Positions 26,707 through 35,333 of a stretch of 52,271 bases of DNA are shown here, in pieces. The stretch is taken from the NCBI GenBank assembly GCA_030673645.1, contig DAOVIO010000013.1:1-52271 (forward strand). The letters run 5' to 3'. Below the pieces are notes generated by a model. The model did not search any database. It was not told the origin of the DNA and worked only from the letters and a program-made list of their open reading frames with translations. The first letter of the stretch is position 1. Each line of letters starts with the position of its first letter. Origin of the DNA: JAGLSB01 sp023135955. Its GTDB lineage: Bacteria; Bacteroidota; Bacteroidia; Bacteroidales; GCA-2748055. The translations under genes and the position numbers were made by a program.

Positions 26707-27244
26707 TTGTTTATATTTATTAAATATTTTTTCGTTGTGAAATTATTATTTTTTTTACCAAAAACTTAATAAGTGGGTATATAATTATATATTATATTAA
26801 TATGTAATTATTTCGATCCCTACTTTTTCCAGTCTCAATAATTTGCTTTTTGGAAGAGATTGCAAAAATAATAATTTTTTATTTTTCTCAAAACAGATTC
26901 TCACCTGTGTTTCTTTTCTTTAATAAAATTATATTTCAACCTCTTTTTTTATTCTGTAGGTTTATCATAATGGATTCATTTTGGCGCAAATTGCACAAGA
27001 AATAAATTAAAAAATGCAAACAATAAATTAAGAGTTATATGGTATAGCAAATACCCTTTAATATTCAACTTCGATATTATAATATAAGCAGAATAAAAAG
27101 CTTGTATTTGACTAATACCATTGACTTTGGTAAAGCTCTGAATATTATTAAATAATTTAACAGAATATTATTGTTTTTTAAAAAAAAAGAATACCTTTGC
27201 AACCCGATTTAAGAAAAGTTTTTTTAACATTTGAAATTATAGAT
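26707..27244. other. Long divergent control region between fusA2-like gene and rpsL
   Basis: 538 very AT-rich bases separate two translation-factor transcripts. The last part holds a strong rpsL promoter (27171-27199) and a leader of about 40 bases. A tiny frame MDSFWRKLHKK (26970-27005) is present but has no support as a gene. An imperfect TACCA...TGGTA inverted repeat occurs near 27116-27132. No clear promoter for the minus-strand gene was found. Confidence 0.5.
27171..27199 (+). promoter_or_regulatory. Promoter of the ribosomal protein operon
   Basis: TTG (27171-27173), an 18-base spacer and TACCTTTG (27192-27199) match the Bacteroidota -33/-7 promoter consensus (TTG, TAnnTTTG). Transcription would begin about 6-8 bases later, so the upstream TTG at 27197 cannot be the rpsL start and the ATG at 27245 is. 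Confidence 0.8.
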
Positions 27245-27619
27245 ATGCCAACGATTCAGCAGTTAGTTAGAAAAGGCAGGAAAAAGATGGTCGATAAAAG
27301 TAAGGCACCCGCCTTGGACTCTTGTCCTCAGAGAAGAGGTGTTTGTGTGCGTGTATATACGACTACTCCTAAAAAACCGAACTCAGCAATGAGAAAAGTT
27401 GCAAGAGTAAGGTTGACTAATGGGAAGGAAGTTAATGCTTACATTCCTGGTGAAGGTCACAATCTGCAGGAGCACTCAATTGTACTTATTCGCGGAGGTA
27501 GAGTAAAAGACCTTCCGGGTGTTCGTTATCACTTAATTCGTGGAGCTTTGGATGCTTCAGGTGTTGAGGGAAGAACGCAAAGACGTTCAAAATATGGAAC
27601 TAAAATGCCTAAAAAATAA
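27245..27619 (+). CDS. rpsL: 30S ribosomal protein S12
   Basis: S12 (124 aa) sits at the decoding centre. The start is the ATG of MPTIQQLVRKG; the frame runs 16 codons further upstream, but into the promoter. The conserved TTTPKKPNSAMRK loop has K43 and the second loop is KDLPGVRYHLIRG, so both sites where streptomycin-resistance mutations arise carry the wild-type residues. It is the first gene of the operon, preceded by about 40 bases of untranslated leader without a Shine-Dalgarno sequence. Upstream is a divergent EF-G paralogue rather than the rpoBC genes that I recall near rpsL in other Bacteroidota. Confidence 0.97.
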   Translation: MPTIQQLVRKGRKKMVDKSKAPALDSCPQRRGVCVRVYTTTPKKPNSAMRKVARVRLTNGKEVNAYIPGEGHNLQEHSIVLIRGGRVKDLPGVRYHLIRGALDASGVEGRTQRRSKYGTKMPKK

Positions 27620-27633
27620 AAATTTAAGTTAGA

Positions 27634-28110
27634 ATGAGAAAATCGAAACCGAAGAAAAGAATTCTCCTTCCGGATCCTAAATTTGGTGATCCTGAAGTTA
27701 CCAGGTTCGTAAATAACCTTATGTTACAGGGAAAAAAGAGTGTTTCATACAATATATTCTATGATGCTATCGATATTGTTGGAGAGAAAATGAAAAATAA
27801 TGAAACGGCTCCATTGGATATTTGGAAACAAGCATTAGAAAATATTACTCCCCTGGTTGAGGTTAAGAGTAGAAGAGTGGGTGGAGCTACATTTCAGGTT
27901 CCTATGGAAATCAGACCTGAAAGAAAAGTTGCGGTTAGCATGAAGAATCTGATTTTGTTTGCACGCAAACGTTCAGGTAGATCAATGGCTGATAAATTAT
28001 CTGCTGAAATCATGGCAGCTTTTAATAATGAGGGTGGGGCTATTAAAAAGAAAGAAGACACACACCGAATGGCTGAAGCCAATAAAGCTTTTGCACATTT
28101 CAGATTTTAA
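27634..28110 (+). CDS. rpsG: 30S ribosomal protein S7
   Basis: S7 (158 aa) nucleates assembly of the 30S head by binding the 3' domain of 16S rRNA and touches the E-site tRNA. The basic N-terminus (MRKSKPKKR), the RRVGGATFQVP beta-hairpin (about 79-89) and the C-terminal HRMAEANKAFAHFRF are all standard. Length is near the bacterial norm. It starts 14 bases after rpsL and is followed by fusA after 20 bases, the classic str order. Confidence 0.97.
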   Translation: MRKSKPKKRILLPDPKFGDPEVTRFVNNLMLQGKKSVSYNIFYDAIDIVGEKMKNNETAPLDIWKQALENITPLVEVKSRRVGGATFQVPMEIRPERKVAVSMKNLILFARKRSGRSMADKLSAEIMAAFNNEGGAIKKKEDTHRMAEANKAFAHFRF

Positions 28111-28130
28111 TTTGAGTTGTTGATTTATAA

Positions 28131-30236
28131 ATGAAAACAGATCTGAAACATACAAGGAACATTGGAATTATGGCGCATATTGATGCGGGTAAGACCACTG
28201 TTACTGAAAGAATATTGTTCTACACTGGAATTACTCACAGAATAGGAGAGGTTCATGATGGCGCTGCCACTATGGATTGGATGGTGCAGGAACAAGAGAG
28301 GGGAATTACGATTACATCTGCAGCTACTACTGCTTATTGGAATCACCAGAATGAGGATTATAAAATAAATATAATAGACACACCCGGTCATGTCGATTTT
28401 ACCGTTGAAGTTGAGCGTTCGCTCAGAGTTCTTGATGGTGCAATTGCGGTTTTTTGTGGAGTTGGTGGTGTAGAGCCACAGTCAGAAACCGTTTGGAGGC
28501 AGGCTAATAAATATAATGTACCCCGTATCGCTTTAGTAAATAAGATGGACAGGGTAGGTGCCGATTTCTTTTCTGTAGTTAATGAAATTAGAGATAAGCT
28601 TGGCGCGAATCCAATACCAATGCAAATCCCAATTGGTTCGGAAGATGATTTTATAGGGGTTATTGATTTAATTGAGCGTAAGGCTGTAATCTGGCACGAA
28701 GATGAAACTATGGGTGTAAAATATACCATGGAAGAAGTGCCTGAAGAGTATGTTGAAGAAACTGAATTGTGGAGAGAGAGACTTGTAGAGGCAGTTGCTG
28801 TTTCAAATGAATCTCTTCTTGAAAGATTTCTCGAAGACCGTTCTTCCATTACAGTTGAAGAATTTATGGCTTGTACAAGGAAGGCAACAATAAATATGGA
28901 GATCACTCCTGTTTTTTGTGGGTCAGCCTTTAAGAATAAAGGAGTTCAAAGATTACTTGATGGCGTTATTTCTTTATTGCCAAGCCCGATAGACGTACCA
29001 GCTGTTGAAGGTCTAGATCCGGATAATGACAAAACACTTATCAGGGAGGCAAAAGCTGATGCTCCACTTTCTGCACTTGCATTTAAAATTGCAACCGATC
29101 CTTTTGTTGGTCGACTGGCATATCTTCGCGTATATTCCGGAACACTTAAGGAAGGTATAATGGTTTACAATCCAAGATCAGGAAAGAAGGATAGAGTAAA
29201 TCGTCTTTATCAAATGCATGCCAATAAACAGAATCCTATATCGGAAGTTTATGCCGGGGATATTGTTGCTGCAGTTGGATTTAAGAATCTGAAAACAGGA
29301 GATACACTTTGTGCTGTTAATAATCATATAGTACTTGAAACTATGAGTTTTCCAGCTCCCGTTATCAATGTTGCTATTGAGCCCAAAACTCAGGCGGATA
29401 TCGACAAAATGTCGCTTGCTTTGGGAAAACTCACTGAAGAAGATCCTACTTTTCAAGTTAAGACAGATCAAGATACAGGACAAACCATTATTAGTGGAAT
29501 GGGGGAGCTTCATCTTGAGATTCTTATTGACAGACTTAAAAGGGAATTTAAAGTTGAATGTAGCCAGGGAGAACCCCAGGTAAATTATAAAGAAGCAGTT
29601 TCAATTGAGATTATACACAGAGAAATCTTTAAAAAACAATCAGGTGGTAGAGGTAAATTTGCCGATATTTCGATTGTTTTAGGTCCTGCTCCTGAAAAAA
29701 CAGTTGGACTAACTTTTGTGAATGAGATTAAGGGTGGAAATATTCCCCGGGAGTTTATCCCTGCAATTGAGAAAGGATTTACACAATCACTTACTAATGG
29801 TCCACTTGCTGGATTTCCTGTTGACGGATTGAAAGTAACTCTTAAGGATGGATCTTTTCATAGTGTTGACTCCGATGCTTTAGCTTTTGAAATTGCTGCA
29901 AAACAAGCCTTTAAAAAGGCTGCTGCCAAAGCACAACCTGTACTTTTAGAGCCTATTATGGCTGCCGAGGTTTTAACACCTGAAGAATATATGGGTGATA
30001 TCATTTCCGATTTTAACAAGAGAAGAGGGCAGGTTGCGGGTATAGAGACAAAAGCTGGGGTAAAAATAATTAAGGCAAAGGTTCCACTTTCTGAACAATT
30101 TGGATATGTAACAGGACTCAGAAACCTTTCTTCTGGAAGAGCAACAGTGTCGATGGAATTTAGTCATTATGAAGAAGTTGAGCCAAATCTGTCAAAAAAG
30201 ATATTAGAGAAAATCAGCGGTAAATCATTAGTATAA
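28131..30236 (+). CDS. fusA: Elongation factor G (canonical)
   Basis: EF-G (701 aa) is the GTPase that drives translocation on the ribosome and, with ribosome recycling factor, splits it. G1 is AHIDAGKTT (15-23), switch I QERGITITSAA (55-65), G3 DTPGHVDF with catalytic H87, and G4 NKMD, all intact, in contrast to the paralogue at 24556-26706. Domains III-V are complete, and length is normal. No tuf gene follows; the next gene is rpsJ after 11 bases. Confidence 0.98.
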   Translation: MKTDLKHTRNIGIMAHIDAGKTTVTERILFYTGITHRIGEVHDGAATMDWMVQEQERGITITSAATTAYWNHQNEDYKINIIDTPGHVDFTVEVERSLRVLDGAIAVFCGVGGVEPQSETVWRQANKYNVPRIALVNKMDRVGADFFSVVNEIRDKLGANPIPMQIPIGSEDDFIGVIDLIERKAVIWHEDETMGVKYTMEEVPEEYVEETELWRERLVEAVAVSNESLLERFLEDRSSITVEEFMACTRKATINMEITPVFCGSAFKNKGVQRLLDGVISLLPSPIDVPAVEGLDPDNDKTLIREAKADAPLSALAFKIATDPFVGRLAYLRVYSGTLKEGIMVYNPRSGKKDRVNRLYQMHANKQNPISEVYAGDIVAAVGFKNLKTGDTLCAVNNHIVLETMSFPAPVINVAIEPKTQADIDKMSLALGKLTEEDPTFQVKTDQDTGQTIISGMGELHLEILIDRLKREFKVECSQGEPQVNYKEAVSIEIIHREIFKKQSGGRGKFADISIVLGPAPEKTVGLTFVNEIKGGNIPREFIPAIEKGFTQSLTNGPLAGFPVDGLKVTLKDGSFHSVDSDALAFEIAAKQAFKKAAAKAQPVLLEPIMAAEVLTPEEYMGDIISDFNKRRGQVAGIETKAGVKIIKAKVPLSEQFGYVTGLRNLSSGRATVSMEFSHYEEVEPNLSKKILEKISGKSLV

Positions 30237-30247
30237 CAAATAATATA

Positions 30248-30553
30248 ATGAGTCAGAAGATCAGAATTAAATTAAAGTCGTATGACCACAACCTGGTAGA
30301 TAAATCAGCCGAAAAGATTGTTAAGACGGTGAAGTCAACGGGTGCAGTAGTAAGCGGACCTATTCCACTGCCTACACATAGAAAAGTGTATACAGTTCTT
30401 AGATCTCCTTTTGTTAACAAGAAATCGAGAGAGCAATTCCAGTTGTCCTCTTTTAAGCGCTTGCTCGATATCTATAGTTCAACGCCAAAGACAATTGATG
30501 CGTTGATGAAATTAGAGCTGCCTAGTGGTGTGGAAGTAGAAATTAAAGTGTAA
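30248..30553 (+). CDS. rpsJ: 30S ribosomal protein S10
   Basis: S10 (101 aa), also the NusE antitermination factor that pairs with NusB. The family signature IRIKLKSYDH (5-14) is present, as is the tip-loop region VSGPIPLPTHRKVYTVLRSP (36-55) that reaches into the 30S head. Length is standard. It begins the S10 gene cluster but here is fused to the str genes with only 11 bases between, so no separate promoter is apparent. Confidence 0.97.
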   Translation: MSQKIRIKLKSYDHNLVDKSAEKIVKTVKSTGAVVSGPIPLPTHRKVYTVLRSPFVNKKSREQFQLSSFKRLLDIYSSTPKTIDALMKLELPSGVEVEIKV

Positions 30554-30577
30554 TAATTGTAAAAAAAAGTATAAAAG

Positions 30578-31195
30578 ATGCCAGGATTAATTGGTAAAAA
30601 AATCGGTATGACTTCCATTTTCGATGAAAATGGAAAAAATGTACCATGTACTGTAATACAGGCTGGTCCATGCGTAGTGACTCAGGTTAAATCCCTCGAG
30701 TCAGACGGCTACGCCGCTGTACAGCTTGCTTTTGATGAAAAGAAAGAAAAAGGAACATCTAAGGCAATGTCTGGGCACTTCAAAAAAGCAAATACAACTC
30801 CAAAAAGAAAAGTTATTGAACTGAAAGGTTTTGTAAAAGATTGGAAACCCGGTGATGTTATTACTGTGGATTATTTCAATGATGATACATGGCTCGATGT
30901 TTCTGGCATTTCTAAAGGAAAAGGATTTCAGGGTGTTGTAAAAAGACATGGTTTTGCTGGAGTTGGTGATGCAACACACGGACAACATAACAGATTGAGA
31001 GCCCCTGGTTCATTAGGCGCTTCTTCTTATCCTTCAAGAGTATTTAAGGGGATGAGAATGGGTGGACGAATGGGTGGTGAAAAAGTGAAAATTCTGAATC
31101 TCCGTGTAGTTAAGTTAATTCCTGAAAACAACCTTTTATTATTAAAAGGATCTGTTCCGGGAGCAAATGGTTCATATTTAATTATTGAGAAATAA
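30578..31195 (+). CDS. rplC: 50S ribosomal protein L3
   Basis: L3 (205 aa) is an early assembly protein whose central extension approaches the peptidyl transferase centre. The N-terminal GLIGKKIGMT (3-12) and the central loop with FQGVVKRHGF and HGQHNRLRAPGSLGAS are conserved. The last A of its TAA stop is the first base of the rplD ATG (TAATG), which suggests translational coupling. Confidence 0.97.
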   Translation: MPGLIGKKIGMTSIFDENGKNVPCTVIQAGPCVVTQVKSLESDGYAAVQLAFDEKKEKGTSKAMSGHFKKANTTPKRKVIELKGFVKDWKPGDVITVDYFNDDTWLDVSGISKGKGFQGVVKRHGFAGVGDATHGQHNRLRAPGSLGASSYPSRVFKGMRMGGRMGGEKVKILNLRVVKLIPENNLLLLKGSVPGANGSYLIIEK

Positions 31196-31827
31196 TGGAA
31201 TTAGCGGTATTAAACATAAGTGGCAAAGAGGCAGGCAAGAAAGTTAAGCTTGATAAAGAAATATTTGGTCTTGAACCAAACGATCATGTCATCTACCTCG
31301 ATGTTAAGCAACATCTTGCCAATAAAAGACAGGGCACCCACAAAACCAAAGAAAGAGGTGATATAGCTGGTAGTACTAAAAAGATTAAAAAGCAAAAAGG
31401 AACTGGTACTGCGCGTTTTGGTGACATCAAGAATCCAATATTCCGTGGTGGTGGTCGTACATTCGGTCCAAGGCCGAAGGACCATGGATTTAAACTGAAT
31501 AAAAAAGTAAAAAGACTTGCCCGTTTTACAGCTCTAAGTCAGAAAGCTAAAAATAGTCAGATTATTGTTTTAGAGGACTTCTCATTTGATACGCCCAAAA
31601 CAAAGGAATTTGCAGACCTTCAGAAAAATTTGAAAATTGACAATAAAAAATCGGTTTTCGTTTTTAAAGAAAAAAATAATAACGTATATTTGTCCTCGCG
31701 AAATTTGCAGAACTCCAAGGTTTTAACTCTCACGGAATTAAATACTTACGAAATAATGAACGCGACAACGCTATTGTTCGTAGAGAGTTCTCTTGATGTT
31801 TTACAGGCAGATGCGAAAAAAAATTAA
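31195..31827 (+). CDS. rplD: 50S ribosomal protein L4
   Basis: L4 (210 aa) lines the exit tunnel through its extended loop, seen here as GTGTARFGDIKNPIFRGGG (about 66-85). In proteobacteria L4 also represses the S10 operon; no matching leader structure precedes rpsJ here. The start overlaps the rplC stop by one base. Length is typical. Residues lining the macrolide-binding constriction (KQKGTGTAR) look wild type. Confidence 0.96.
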   Translation: MELAVLNISGKEAGKKVKLDKEIFGLEPNDHVIYLDVKQHLANKRQGTHKTKERGDIAGSTKKIKKQKGTGTARFGDIKNPIFRGGGRTFGPRPKDHGFKLNKKVKRLARFTALSQKAKNSQIIVLEDFSFDTPKTKEFADLQKNLKIDNKKSVFVFKEKNNNVYLSSRNLQNSKVLTLTELNTYEIMNATTLLFVESSLDVLQADAKKN

Positions 31828-31839
31828 GTATAAGAGATC

Positions 31840-32130
31840 ATGGATATTTTAATTAAACCAATCGTAACAGAAAAGTTTACAAAACAGGGTGAAGACATGA
31901 ACCGTTTTGGTTTTTTAGTGAATAAGAAAGCCAATAAAGTTCAGATTAAACTCGCTGTTGAAGAAATGTACAGTGTAAAAGTTACTTCTGTTAATACGAT
32001 GATCTACGGTGGAAAGAAGAAGAGTCGTAATACAAAAGGTGGAGTTATTACTGGTAAAACTGCCTCGACAAAAAGAGCTATTATTACTCTGGCTGAAGGG
32101 GAAACCATTGATTTCTATAGTAACATTTAA
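31840..32130 (+). CDS. rplW: 50S ribosomal protein L23
   Basis: L23 (96 aa) surrounds the tunnel exit and is the docking point for trigger factor and SRP. It begins MDILIKPIVTEKFT, and the NKVQIKLAVEEMYSVKV segment and KKKSRNTKG loop are family features. It lies between L4 and L2 in the usual order, 12 bases after rplD and 5 bases before rplB. Confidence 0.96.
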   Translation: MDILIKPIVTEKFTKQGEDMNRFGFLVNKKANKVQIKLAVEEMYSVKVTSVNTMIYGGKKKSRNTKGGVITGKTASTKRAIITLAEGETIDFYSNI

Positions 32131-32135
32131 ATAAG

Positions 32136-32963
32136 ATGGCAGTAAGAAAATTAAAGCCTGTAACGCCAGGCCAGAGGTTTAAAGTAATTTCAGCTTTTGA
32201 TGCAATAACAGCATCAACTCCTGAGAAGTCTTTATTAAAGCCCATCAAAAAAAGTGGTGGTCGTAATAATACCGGGAAAATGACCATGAGATATTTAGGT
32301 GGTGGTCATAAAAGAATGTATCGTGTAATTGATTTTAAGCGGGATAAGAATGATATGCCAGCGGTTGTTAAAACTGTAGAATATGATCCTAATCGCTCTG
32401 CAAGAATTGCATTGATTGTTTATGCAGATGGAGAAAAGAGATATATAATTGCTCCTAATGGAATTGAAATTGGTCAGACCATTATTTCTGGTGCTAATGT
32501 ATCGCCTGATTTAGGAAATAATTTACCACTTGCAAAAATTCCTTTGGGAACTGTAATTCACAATGTTGAATTAACACCTGGTAAAGGTGGTATGTTGGCA
32601 AGAAGTGCTGGTTCCTACGCACAACTTACATCACGAGATGGAAAATATGCAATTCTTAAAATGCCTTCTAGCGAAATCAGGATGGTATTAATTACTTGCA
32701 GAGCTACTATCGGTTCTGTTTCTAATGCAGATCATGGCTTGGTTAAGTCAGGAAAAGCGGGAAGAAGCAGATGGCTGGGTAGAAGGCCAAGAGTAAGAGG
32801 GGTTGTAATGAATCCTGTTGATCACCCAATGGGTGGTGGAGAAGGAAGAGCTTCAGGTGGACATCCAAGATCAAGAAATGGAGTGCCAGCCAAAGGTTAC
32901 ATTACCAGAAGCAAGACTAATCCTTCGAATAAATTAATTGTTGAAAGAAGAAAGAAAAAATAA
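32136..32963 (+). CDS. rplB: 50S ribosomal protein L2
   Basis: L2 (275 aa), a core protein needed for subunit joining and peptidyl transferase activity. The KSGGRNNTGKMTMRYLGGGHKR region (about 47-68) and the C-terminal VVMNPVDHPMGGGEGRASGGHP, which includes the conserved histidine loop, are intact. It ends in a basic IVERRKKK. Length matches the family. Confidence 0.98.
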   Translation: MAVRKLKPVTPGQRFKVISAFDAITASTPEKSLLKPIKKSGGRNNTGKMTMRYLGGGHKRMYRVIDFKRDKNDMPAVVKTVEYDPNRSARIALIVYADGEKRYIIAPNGIEIGQTIISGANVSPDLGNNLPLAKIPLGTVIHNVELTPGKGGMLARSAGSYAQLTSRDGKYAILKMPSSEIRMVLITCRATIGSVSNADHGLVKSGKAGRSRWLGRRPRVRGVVMNPVDHPMGGGEGRASGGHPRSRNGVPAKGYITRSKTNPSNKLIVERRKKK

Positions 32964-32970
32964 TTAAGAT

Positions 32971-33237
32971 ATGAGCCGTTCACTAAAAAAAGGTCCTTTT
33001 ATTGATTTCAAACTTGAGAGTCGCGTTCTGAAAATGAATGACGATGGACAGAAATCTGTCATTAAAACATGGTCAAGAAGATCAGTTATATCTCCTGACT
33101 TTGTAGGGCATACAATAGCTGTACATAATGGAAATAAATTCATCCCCGTTTATATTACTGAAAATATGGTAGGTCATAAAATGGGCGAATTTGCCCCGAC
33201 TCGTATGTTCAGGGGTCACGGTGGTAAGCAGAGATAG
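32971..33237 (+). CDS. rpsS: 30S ribosomal protein S19
   Basis: S19 (88 aa) of the 30S head contacts 16S rRNA and the A-site tRNA side of the intersubunit bridge. The sequence opens MSRSLKKGPFID and has TWSRRSVISPDFVGHTIAVHNGNK and the C-terminal FAPTRMFRGHGGK, all diagnostic. It sits 7 bases after rplB. Confidence 0.97.
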   Translation: MSRSLKKGPFIDFKLESRVLKMNDDGQKSVIKTWSRRSVISPDFVGHTIAVHNGNKFIPVYITENMVGHKMGEFAPTRMFRGHGGKQR

Positions 33238-33262
33238 TAAAACCTGAGATAACAATATAACA

Positions 33263-33685
33263 ATGGGTGCAAGAAAAAGAAATAGAGCCGAACAATATAA
33301 AGAGGAAAGGAAGAACATTGCCTTTGCTGTTTTAAGGAATTGTCCAACCTCACCAAGGAAAATGAGGCTCGTTACAGATTTGGTTAATGGTATGGAAGTT
33401 AATAAAGCTCTTGATGTGCTAAAATTTTCTAGCAAAGAAGCTAGTACAAGAGTTGAAAAACTTCTACTGTCTGCTATTGCAAACTGGCAGATGAAAAATG
33501 AAGGTGTAAGAATAGAAGAAAGCAATCTTTTTATAAAAGAGGCTTTTGTAGGACAGGGACGGACTCTGAAAAGATTGCGCCCTGCTCCACAAGGAAGAGC
33601 GCACAGAATCAGAAAAAGATCAAATCATGTTACTTTAATTTTGGGTAGTATGGTAAATGTTGAAACTGAAACAAACAAGGAATAG
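33263..33685 (+). CDS. rplV: 50S ribosomal protein L22
   Basis: L22 (140 aa) reaches into the exit tunnel through its beta-hairpin, here QGRTLKRLRPAPQGRAHRIRK (about 97-117). It has about 20 extra basic residues at the N-terminus (GARKRNRAEQYKEER) before the conserved RNCPTSPRKMRLV segment, making it longer than the 110 aa of E. coli. Its stop codon is immediately followed by the rpsC start, with no spacer. Confidence 0.97.
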   Translation: MGARKRNRAEQYKEERKNIAFAVLRNCPTSPRKMRLVTDLVNGMEVNKALDVLKFSSKEASTRVEKLLLSAIANWQMKNEGVRIEESNLFIKEAFVGQGRTLKRLRPAPQGRAHRIRKRSNHVTLILGSMVNVETETNKE

Positions 33686-34387
33686 ATGGGACAAAAAGTT
33701 AATCCGATTTCAAATCGATTAGGTATTATTAAAGGTTGGGATTCCAACTGGTTTGGAGGAAAAGATTATTCCACAAAGTTAGTGGAAGATACTAAGATTC
33801 GCGAATACTTAAATGTGCGTCTTGCAAAAGCCAGTATTTCAAAAATTATTATTGAAAGAACCCTAAAGCTTGTAACTGTTACTGTAAATACTGCCCGTCC
33901 GGGTATTATTATTGGTAAAGGTGGTCAGGAAGTCGATAAGCTAAAAGAAGAACTTAAGAAAATTACTAAAAAGGAAGTTCAAATTAATATTTACGAAGTA
34001 AAACGTCCCGAGCTCGATGCTACAATAGTAGCCAATAATATTGCACGCCAGGTAGAGGGAAAAATTTCATATCGTCGCGCAATTAAAATGGCTGCAGCTT
34101 CTACAATGAGGATGGGTGCAGAAGGAATTAAAGTTCTTATTTCCGGTCGTTTGGGTGGTGCTGAAATGGCAAGAAGTGAACCATATAAAGAAGGACGTAT
34201 TCCTTTGCATACATTAAGGGCTGATATTGACTACGCTCTATGTGAGGCACATACAAAGGTAGGCGTTGTTGGGATCAAGGTTTGGATTTGTAATGGTGAG
34301 ATTTTTGGTAAGAGAGATCTCTCGCCAAATCTGGGAGCCCAGAATGCAAAACCAAAAGGAAGATTCAGAAAAAATAAAAGAAAGTAG
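33686..34387 (+). CDS. rpsC: 30S ribosomal protein S3
   Basis: S3 (233 aa) is at the mRNA entry tunnel and has helicase activity with S4 and S5. The N-terminal MGQKVNPISNRLGI, the KH domain GXXG motif in IIIGKGGQEVDKL (about 75-87) and the C-terminal domain with GRLGGAEMARSE are all present. The basic tail (KPKGRFRKNKRKK-like) ends the protein. It begins directly at the rplV stop. Confidence 0.97.
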   Translation: MGQKVNPISNRLGIIKGWDSNWFGGKDYSTKLVEDTKIREYLNVRLAKASISKIIIERTLKLVTVTVNTARPGIIIGKGGQEVDKLKEELKKITKKEVQINIYEVKRPELDATIVANNIARQVEGKISYRRAIKMAAASTMRMGAEGIKVLISGRLGGAEMARSEPYKEGRIPLHTLRADIDYALCEAHTKVGVVGIKVWICNGEIFGKRDLSPNLGAQNAKPKGRFRKNKRK

Positions 34388-34410
34388 GAAACTGAAATCA
34401 GTATAAGAAA

Positions 34411-34836
34411 ATGTTACAACCTAAGAAGACCAAATTCAGGAGAGCTCAGAAAGGACGCATGAAAGGAAATGCCCAAAGAGGGACTCAGTTATCTTTCGGC
34501 TCATTTGGTATTAAATCGATAGAGACCGCTTGGTTAACAGGTCGTCAGATAGAAGCTGCTCGTCAGGCAGTTACAAGACACATGAAAAGAGAAGGTCAGA
34601 TCTGGATCAGAATTTTCCCTGATAAGCCTATTACTAAGAAACCTGCTGAAGTACGTATGGGTAAAGGTAAAGGTGCTCCTGAAGGATTTGTTGCTCCTGT
34701 TACTCCCGGTCGAATTATTATTGAGGCAGAAGGTGTACCTTTTGAGGTAGCAAAGGAAGCCCTAAGACTTGCTTCTCAGAAGTTGCCTGTAAAGACAAAG
34801 TTTGTTGTCAGACGTGATTACGAATTCACTAAATAA
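34411..34836 (+). CDS. rplP: 50S ribosomal protein L16
   Basis: L16 (141 aa) helps position tRNA at the A site and is one of the last proteins to join the 50S. It starts MLQPKKTKFRRAQKGRMKG and has the conserved WIRIFPDKPITKKPAEVRMGKGKG (about 67-90) and PGRIIIEAEGV. Length is normal. The gene lies 23 bases after rpsC. Confidence 0.97.
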   Translation: MLQPKKTKFRRAQKGRMKGNAQRGTQLSFGSFGIKSIETAWLTGRQIEAARQAVTRHMKREGQIWIRIFPDKPITKKPAEVRMGKGKGAPEGFVAPVTPGRIIIEAEGVPFEVAKEALRLASQKLPVKTKFVVRRDYEFTK

Positions 34837-34848
34837 AACGGAACTGGA

Positions 34849-35061
34849 ATGAAAAATTCTGAAGTTATAGAACTCTCAACAAAAGAACTCACTGAGAGAA
34901 TTGATGCCGAAAAGGAAAATCTTATACGTATGAGCTTGAATCATGCTGTTTCTCCTCTCGATAATCCTATGGTACTAAATTCTGCCAAAAAGGACGTCGC
35001 AAGATTGATGACTGAATTAAGAAAAAGAGAATTAAGCGAAAAAGAACAATCCAACAGTTAA
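34849..35061 (+). CDS. rpmC: 50S ribosomal protein L29
   Basis: L29 (70 aa) is a small two-helix protein near the tunnel exit, next to L23. It has the ELSTKELTERIDAEKENLIRM first helix and a second helix with KKDVARLMTELRKREL, in keeping with the family, and a short acidic tail. Its stop is followed by nine bases before the rpsQ ATG. Confidence 0.95.
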   Translation: MKNSEVIELSTKELTERIDAEKENLIRMSLNHAVSPLDNPMVLNSAKKDVARLMTELRKRELSEKEQSNS

Positions 35062-35070
35062 TTGATACAA

Positions 35071-35331
35071 ATGGAGACTAAAAGAAATTTACGCAGAGAG
35101 CGTACTGGTATAGTTGTTAGCGATAAGATGGAGAAATCTATTACAATCGTTGTAAAGACGAAGGCAAAACATCCGGTTTATGGAAAATTTGTAAGCAAAA
35201 CATCCAAGTTTATTGCTCATGATGAAAAAAATGATTGCAACATAGGTGACACTGTAAAAATTATGGAAACCAAACCATTGAGCAAAAATAAGAATTGGAG
35301 ATTAGTAGAAATTTTAGAAAGAGCTAAGTAA
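35071..35331 (+). CDS. rpsQ: 30S ribosomal protein S17
   Basis: S17 (86 aa), a primary 16S binding protein with an OB fold. I start at the ATG at 35071 (METKRNLRRERTGIVVSDKM). Three codons further upstream a TTG directly abuts the rpmC stop, but the conserved protein begins at METKR. The GIVVSDKMEKSITIVV and KHPVYGKFV motifs identify it. Only two bases separate its stop from rplN. Confidence 0.96.
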   Translation: METKRNLRRERTGIVVSDKMEKSITIVVKTKAKHPVYGKFVSKTSKFIAHDEKNDCNIGDTVKIMETKPLSKNKNWRLVEILERAK

Positions 35332-35333
35332 TA

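Noticed and set aside
26970..27005. Eleven-codon frame (MDSFWRKLHKK) as a leader peptide for rpsL
   Set aside because: It lies upstream of the strong promoter at 27171-27199, so it would not be on the rpsL transcript, and no attenuator is visible.
27197..27244. TTG start extending S12 by 16 residues
   Set aside because: The TTG is part of the -7 promoter box; S12 begins at the conserved MPTIQQL.
28388..28906. 172-codon minus-strand frame inside fusA
   Set aside because: It is antisense to the conserved GTPase domain of EF-G; its Ser/Thr-rich composition fits the reverse of that sequence.
33082..33525. 147-codon minus-strand frame across rpsS and rplV
   Set aside because: It covers two clearly conserved ribosomal genes on the other strand.
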